Assembly: GCA_902629125.1 (NCBI GenBank)
Contig: CACOPQ010000003.1
Coordinates: 62,001 to 126,000, forward strand
Reading direction: 5' to 3'
Length of the DNA stretch: 64,000 nucleotides
Source of the DNA: an uncultured Alphaproteobacteria bacterium
GTDB taxonomy: Bacteria > Pseudomonadota > Alphaproteobacteria > Thalassobaculales > Thalassobaculaceae
The translations under genes and the position numbers were made by a program. Below the pieces are notes generated by a model, which saw nothing but the letters and a program-made list of their open reading frames with translations, ran no database searches and had not been told where the DNA came from. Below, in pieces: positions 60,869 through 64,000 of the stretch (positions within the stretch are counted from its first letter, which is position 1; every line of letters begins with the position of its first letter).

Positions 60869-61749
60869 TCCAAGCTATCGTGCCATAGTTTTTTATCGAA
60901 TGCGACGTGGTCTCCAAAAAAATCAACTCGACTTTCAACGCTATTTAATTCCATTTTGTTATAAAAAATAGACGCTTTATCGAGAACGTTTGGATTTTTC
61001 TGTTGGCTGACCCAGTCATCTGCGGCCTGCAATGTACTCTGCCGGACTGTTAGGTCGAATATATAGTAATGGTGTGGCACGATAATACTGGGATTTAAAT
61101 TTTCTATTACCTCGTCTAGGTGATGAAACCCCATAACATGTTGCGATTGATCCACTGGAACGAGAACGATATCAATATCGTGTAAAGCGTTCCATACCTC
61201 CTTTGGTGGATCATGCCTATTATCGCCCCAAGCAAGAATTCTTAGACCTCCGGTCTCAACGATTATTAGACAGTGGTCCCAGGATCGAGGATTATTTGGA
61301 GGTGTGATGTCGATATTATCGAACTCTTTGATTATTTTTTTAAAGTCATACACAGCAGATGATGAGTCTGTAGCGTGCTTATCAGCTATGCCAATAATTT
61401 TGACATCACCAAAAGTGTATGTGCCGATAAGACGGTCAAGTAGAACGTGAGCATCTAGAAGATGGAGCGCGTCATGATCGAAGTGAGCGTGTGTTGATAC
61501 TCCTATGTCCACAGCCGTCAAGGGGAAGTCTCCAAAATACCAATCCCATTTCCGGCTGGGATGGTTCCTCCAGGGATCTATCATTACAGTAATACCCGAG
61601 GGAGAGGTTATCTGAAATGCAGAGCTTCCATAATACTCTAGTTTTACAGGTCCGTTACCTCCTTTGAAAGAAGTACGTTGGAGCTCCATCATACGGTTAT
61701 GATTAGTGGACATAGTCCAAGCCGTCAGGCCCGGTCCCATATTCTTCAT
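60865..61749 (-). CDS. MBL-fold metallo-hydrolase (UlaG-like)
   Basis: 294 aa. Metal-binding STHAHFDHDAL puts His87, His89, Asp91 and His92 in the HxHxDH motif, and further ligands lie in the C-terminal half (IVPHHYYIFD). UlaG-type members cleave lactones, amides or phosphodiesters. GSSAFQITSPSGITVMIDP near 41-59 is typical of this branch. A later Met (residue 13) could be the true start. No signal peptide is seen. It reads toward the intradiol dioxygenase gene and follows the permease operon after 92 nt; the hairpin at 61808-61829 separates them. Substrate unknown. Confidence 0.9.
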   Translation of the reverse strand: MKNMGPGLTAWTMSTNHNRMMELQRTSFKGGNGPVKLEYYGSSAFQITSPSGITVMIDPWRNHPSRKWDWYFGDFPLTAVDIGVSTHAHFDHDALHLLDAHVLLDRLIGTYTFGDVKIIGIADKHATDSSSAVYDFKKIIKEFDNIDITPPNNPRSWDHCLIIVETGGLRILAWGDNRHDPPKEVWNALHDIDIVLVPVDQSQHVMGFHHLDEVIENLNPSIIVPHHYYIFDLTVRQSTLQAADDWVSQQKNPNVLDKASIFYNKMELNSVESRVDFFGDHVAFDKKLWHDSLD

Positions 61750-61807
61750 TTGAACAACAATCGTACGTCTTTAGTCATTACTGAGCTGTCCTATTGAAAA
61801 CAGGTCT

Positions 61808-61829
61808 GGGGTGTAATGATTCACACCCC
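61808..61829 (-). terminator. Probable terminator after the dppC-like permease gene
   Basis: GGGGTGT (61808-61814) pairs perfectly with ACACCCC (61823-61829) around an 8-nt loop, 12 nt past the permease stop on the minus strand. A modest TTTT run follows about 8 nt further on that strand, so termination may be partial. Confidence 0.5.
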
Positions 61830-61841
61830 TTCTCAAGATTA

Positions 61842-62759
61842 CTATGTTTGAGAGCGTAATTTAGGGTCGAGTACATCTCTGACGGCATCACCAAACAAAT
61901 TGAAGCCAAAGACCGCTAACGTAATTGCCACACCAGGCCAAATTGGAACCCAAGGAGCGCTCTCGGCATATTCTTCGGCTCCACCTTGTAGCATCAGCCC
62001 CCAGGCGGCTGTCGGTTCCTGAACACCCATGCCCAAGTATGACAAGGAGGCCTCAGTCAATATTGCTTGGCCAACAAAAGCTGTGAGCATAATCAAGAAC
62101 GGCGCCATGACGTTGGGAACCATGTGGCGCATAATAATTCTAACGTGGCCATATCCTACCGACCTGGCAGCGTCGATGTAAGGGAGACCCTTTAGAGCTA
62201 ACGCACTCGACCTGACAACTCGGGCACAATTTGGTATAAATGGAATCGTAATGGCGATAATAACCATTTCGACGCCGGTGCCAAAAATAGAGACTATAGC
62301 TAGTGCCATGATAATCAATGGGAAGGCCATAAAGACGTCACACACTCTTTGAAGCACGAGGTCAATATAGCCTCCAAAATATGCACTTGCTACGCCTAGA
62401 ATCAGCCCAAGAAAAGCTCCACAAAACGAGGCAGTAAAACCCACTAGAAGAGCTGTTCTAGCTCCGTAAATCATTCGCGATAGTTGATCCCGTCCAAAAG
62501 AGTCCGTGCCAAAATAAAAGACTTTCCCGGTATCTTCATGGACTGTTCCTGGAGGAGAAAGCATATATTCGAAATTTTCCAGTTCTGGGTCAAAGGGCGC
62601 AATACTTTCTGCAAACACAGCTGCAAAGGCCATTAATATTATAACTACTGCGCCAGCAGAGCCCAGCGGCTGTCTGCGAAGCATACGAAGAATATTGTCC
62701 CAAATAGTCTTTTGTTTTGGGAGAACAAATTCATCGTTAGGAAGTTCAGAAGTTGCCAT
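61842..62759 (-). CDS. DppC/OppC-like ABC transporter permease
   Basis: 305 aa with six expected membrane segments. A cytoplasmic N-terminal part with LRRQPLGSAGAVVI precedes helix one, FGTDSFGRDQLSRMIYGARTALLVGF is the family signature, and the ATPase-contact loop reads IDAARSVGYGHVRIIMRHMVPN. It ends FNLFGDAVRDVLDPKLR, the usual DppC tail. It follows the DppB-like gene by 12 nt. Together with the fused ATPase and binding protein it forms a peptide-type importer whose ligand is unknown. Confidence 0.96.
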   Translation of the reverse strand: MATSELPNDEFVLPKQKTIWDNILRMLRRQPLGSAGAVVIILMAFAAVFAESIAPFDPELENFEYMLSPPGTVHEDTGKVFYFGTDSFGRDQLSRMIYGARTALLVGFTASFCGAFLGLILGVASAYFGGYIDLVLQRVCDVFMAFPLIIMALAIVSIFGTGVEMVIIAITIPFIPNCARVVRSSALALKGLPYIDAARSVGYGHVRIIMRHMVPNVMAPFLIMLTAFVGQAILTEASLSYLGMGVQEPTAAWGLMLQGGAEEYAESAPWVPIWPGVAITLAVFGFNLFGDAVRDVLDPKLRSQT

Positions 62760-62771
62760 GTCTTTTACCCG

Positions 62772-63743
62772 TTAAGAATATCGAATGCGAGGGTCAAGCC
62801 ACGCATACATTAAGTCGACCAAAAAATTAATCACTACGTATATAAATACAACGAGCATAACTAGGGATTGGGTCAATGTGTAATCAGCTTGCGTGACTGA
62901 CTCCACAAATAGCTTACCAACACCGTTTAGATTGAAAACCTGCTCTGTAACAACTAATCCACCCATTAGAAACGCGAACTCGATACCAATAACTGTGACT
63001 ACGGGTAACATAGCGTTTTTTAACGCATGTTTGTTTACGATAATTTTTTCTATCAAACCTTTTGCTCGAGCAGTCCTTACATAATCCTCGCGTAGAACAT
63101 CCAACATTGCCGATCGCGTCATTCGGGTTGCAACCGAAGAATACCGATAGCCAGTGGCCAGGGCTGGCCAAATTAGCTGTGATAAGTTGTGCATAGGATC
63201 GACCCAGATCGGTTTGTAAAAAATCGGCGGCATCCAAGGAACGCCGGTCCACGCCTGCGTTGCGATTAACAAACCTAAAATAATAACGATTCCAAGCCAG
63301 AATGAGGGCATAGCTATGCCCGCAATGCTTATCGCTCGGACAAAATAATCAACAAGGGTATTTTGTTTTGCAGCCGAGATAACTCCAAGCGGAACTGCTA
63401 TTATAACAGAAACAAAGGTTGCCATTATGGCTATCTGTAAAGACATAGGAAACCGGATGGCGATTTCATGAGTAACGTCTTGCTGCGTCCACATAGATTT
63501 ACCAAGGTCAAATCTAACAAATCCAGACATGTAGTCATAAAACTGTTTGATCTTTGGATCTGTTAGCTTCAGCATATCTTGGCATTGTTTAATTTGCTCA
63601 GGGTCTGCGTAGCCACCTTCGCCGCCAAACTTGAGCATACAGACGTCGCCTGGAATCAGCCTTAAGAGTAAAAACACTACTACCGCTGCTCCGAACAATG
63701 TTGGGAACACCATCAGCATTCGTTTCACAATATATGTATACAT
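62772..63743 (-). CDS. DppB/OppB-like ABC transporter permease
   Basis: 323 aa with six expected membrane segments. It starts KRMLMVFPTLFGAAVVVFLLL, has GDVCMLKFGG after the first helix, an ATPase-contact segment MTRSAMLDVLREDYVRTARAKG, and ends WLDPRIRYS. It is a clear paralogue of the orphan permease at 18084-19055 (same length, same SMWT and DPR ends). It lies between the binding-protein gene upstream, from which a strong hairpin separates it, and the DppC-like gene. Heteromer with DppC assumed. Confidence 0.96.
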   Translation of the reverse strand: MYTYIVKRMLMVFPTLFGAAVVVFLLLRLIPGDVCMLKFGGEGGYADPEQIKQCQDMLKLTDPKIKQFYDYMSGFVRFDLGKSMWTQQDVTHEIAIRFPMSLQIAIMATFVSVIIAVPLGVISAAKQNTLVDYFVRAISIAGIAMPSFWLGIVIILGLLIATQAWTGVPWMPPIFYKPIWVDPMHNLSQLIWPALATGYRYSSVATRMTRSAMLDVLREDYVRTARAKGLIEKIIVNKHALKNAMLPVVTVIGIEFAFLMGGLVVTEQVFNLNGVGKLFVESVTQADYTLTQSLVMLVVFIYVVINFLVDLMYAWLDPRIRYS

Positions 63744-63775
63744 CTAAACCCTTATCGTATTAGAAAGTTAGAAAA

Positions 63776-63805
63776 TGGCCGCTTTGGCTTAAACCAAAGC
63801 GGCCA
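63776..63805 (-). terminator. Perfect 12-bp hairpin between binding-protein and permease genes
   Basis: TGGCCGCTTTGG (63776-63787), loop of 6, CCAAAGCGGCCA (63794-63805). On the minus strand a short TTTTC follows. Partial terminators or RNA-stabilising hairpins at this place let the binding protein be made in excess over the permeases. It lies 20 nt past the binding-protein stop. Confidence 0.65.
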
Positions 63806-63824
63806 TAACTACAAGGTGTTTTAA

Positions 63825-64000
63825 TTACATAACGCCTTGTCTTTTCTTCTCCGCAGAGTCAATCCAAATATTGTCAAGCGACTGGTTTAAGTAGTGGCTT
63901 GGTGCAATCTTCCAACCTTTTACATAGGATCGGTGTGGATTGATTTTGTACCACCAAAGCGTAATTGCTTGAGAAGCAAGGTCGTTTAGAACTCGCTTTT
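63825..64000 (-). CDS. ABC transporter substrate-binding protein, C-terminal fragment
   Basis: The frame enters from the right edge and ends at TAA 63827-63825. The visible 58 or so codons include WWYKINPHRSYVKGWK and PSHYLNQSLDNIWID, the C-terminus typical of family 5 peptide-binding proteins, and end KKRQGVM. It should capture the ligand in the periplasm for the DppB/DppC permeases encoded downstream. Most of the gene, including the signal peptide, is outside the window. Confidence 0.85.
   Translation of the reverse strand, partial: KRVLNDLASQAITLWWYKINPHRSYVKGWKIAPSHYLNQSLDNIWIDSAEKKRQGVM

Overview
The window looks like a chromosomal segment of a free-living, AT-leaning alphaproteobacterium, probably a marine heterotroph near Rhodospirillales. 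The evidence is an ActR/RegA-type response regulator, a uvrC-pgsA-molybdopterin block, def followed by fmt, and many CoA-transferases, SDRs, MaoC hydratases, Fe(II)/2-oxoglutarate dioxygenases and peptide-type ABC transporter genes. The lineage is inference from gene content. I see no rRNA, tRNA, CRISPR array, insertion sequence or phage gene. Coding density is high, and the only gene-free stretch over 300 bases is about 34982-35493.

Layout. 1-7.3 kb is catabolic: a PhyH dioxygenase cut by the left edge, a formyl-CoA-transferase-like CaiB enzyme, two tandem TauD/TfdA dioxygenases, a short two-helix membrane protein missed by length cut-offs, a 3-hydroxyisobutyrate-dehydrogenase-like enzyme, and a coupled CaiB transferase / HpcH lyase pair. 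7.4-13.6 kb is a probable membrane-lipid modification cluster: DUF6134, SDR and GPH-type MFS genes, a Cfa-like methyltransferase with altered bicarbonate-site residues, DUF1365, and an FAD amine-oxidase-like protein. 13.8-23.1 kb holds amine/D-amino-acid oxidoreductases, a PhyH protein, NIPSNAP, an EmrB-type exporter, an orphan DppB-like permease, a quinone oxidoreductase and an N-acyl-D-amino-acid deacylase. 23.2-28.1 kb carries RegA, a split FAS1-like/MaoC dehydratase pair, a GntR regulator, two SDRs (one without the catalytic Tyr) and a 2-keto-4-pentenoate hydratase-like gene.

The core genes lie at 28-43.5 kb: an orphan coiled-coil protein, an SDR, uvrB, a cysteine-rich radical SAM enzyme, a metallophosphoesterase, folB and a folM-like reductase run mostly leftward. 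Across an AT-rich gap with DnaA-box-like nonamers, uvrC-pgsA-mobB-moeA-moaD-moaE run rightward. They are followed by def-fmt (leftward) and rmuC.

43.7-58.1 kb returns to catabolism: MmgE/PrpD, MaoC and acyl-CoA dehydrogenase, hydantoinase A/B behind a hairpin-rich leader, an SDR, a Gfo/Idh plus TIM-barrel isomerase pair, a large FAD/Fe-S 2-hydroxyacid dehydrogenase, and a serine-glyoxylate-type aminotransferase. 58.3-64 kb is a dipeptide/oligopeptide ABC transporter split over both strands: a fused two-ATPase gene rightward, and substrate-binding protein, DppB and DppC leftward. A secreted intradiol dioxygenase and an MBL-fold hydrolase lie between. A perfect 12-bp hairpin separates the binding-protein gene from the permeases. 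The general picture is an organism that imports peptide- or amide-like compounds and processes acids as CoA thioesters. Actual substrates cannot be read from sequence alone.
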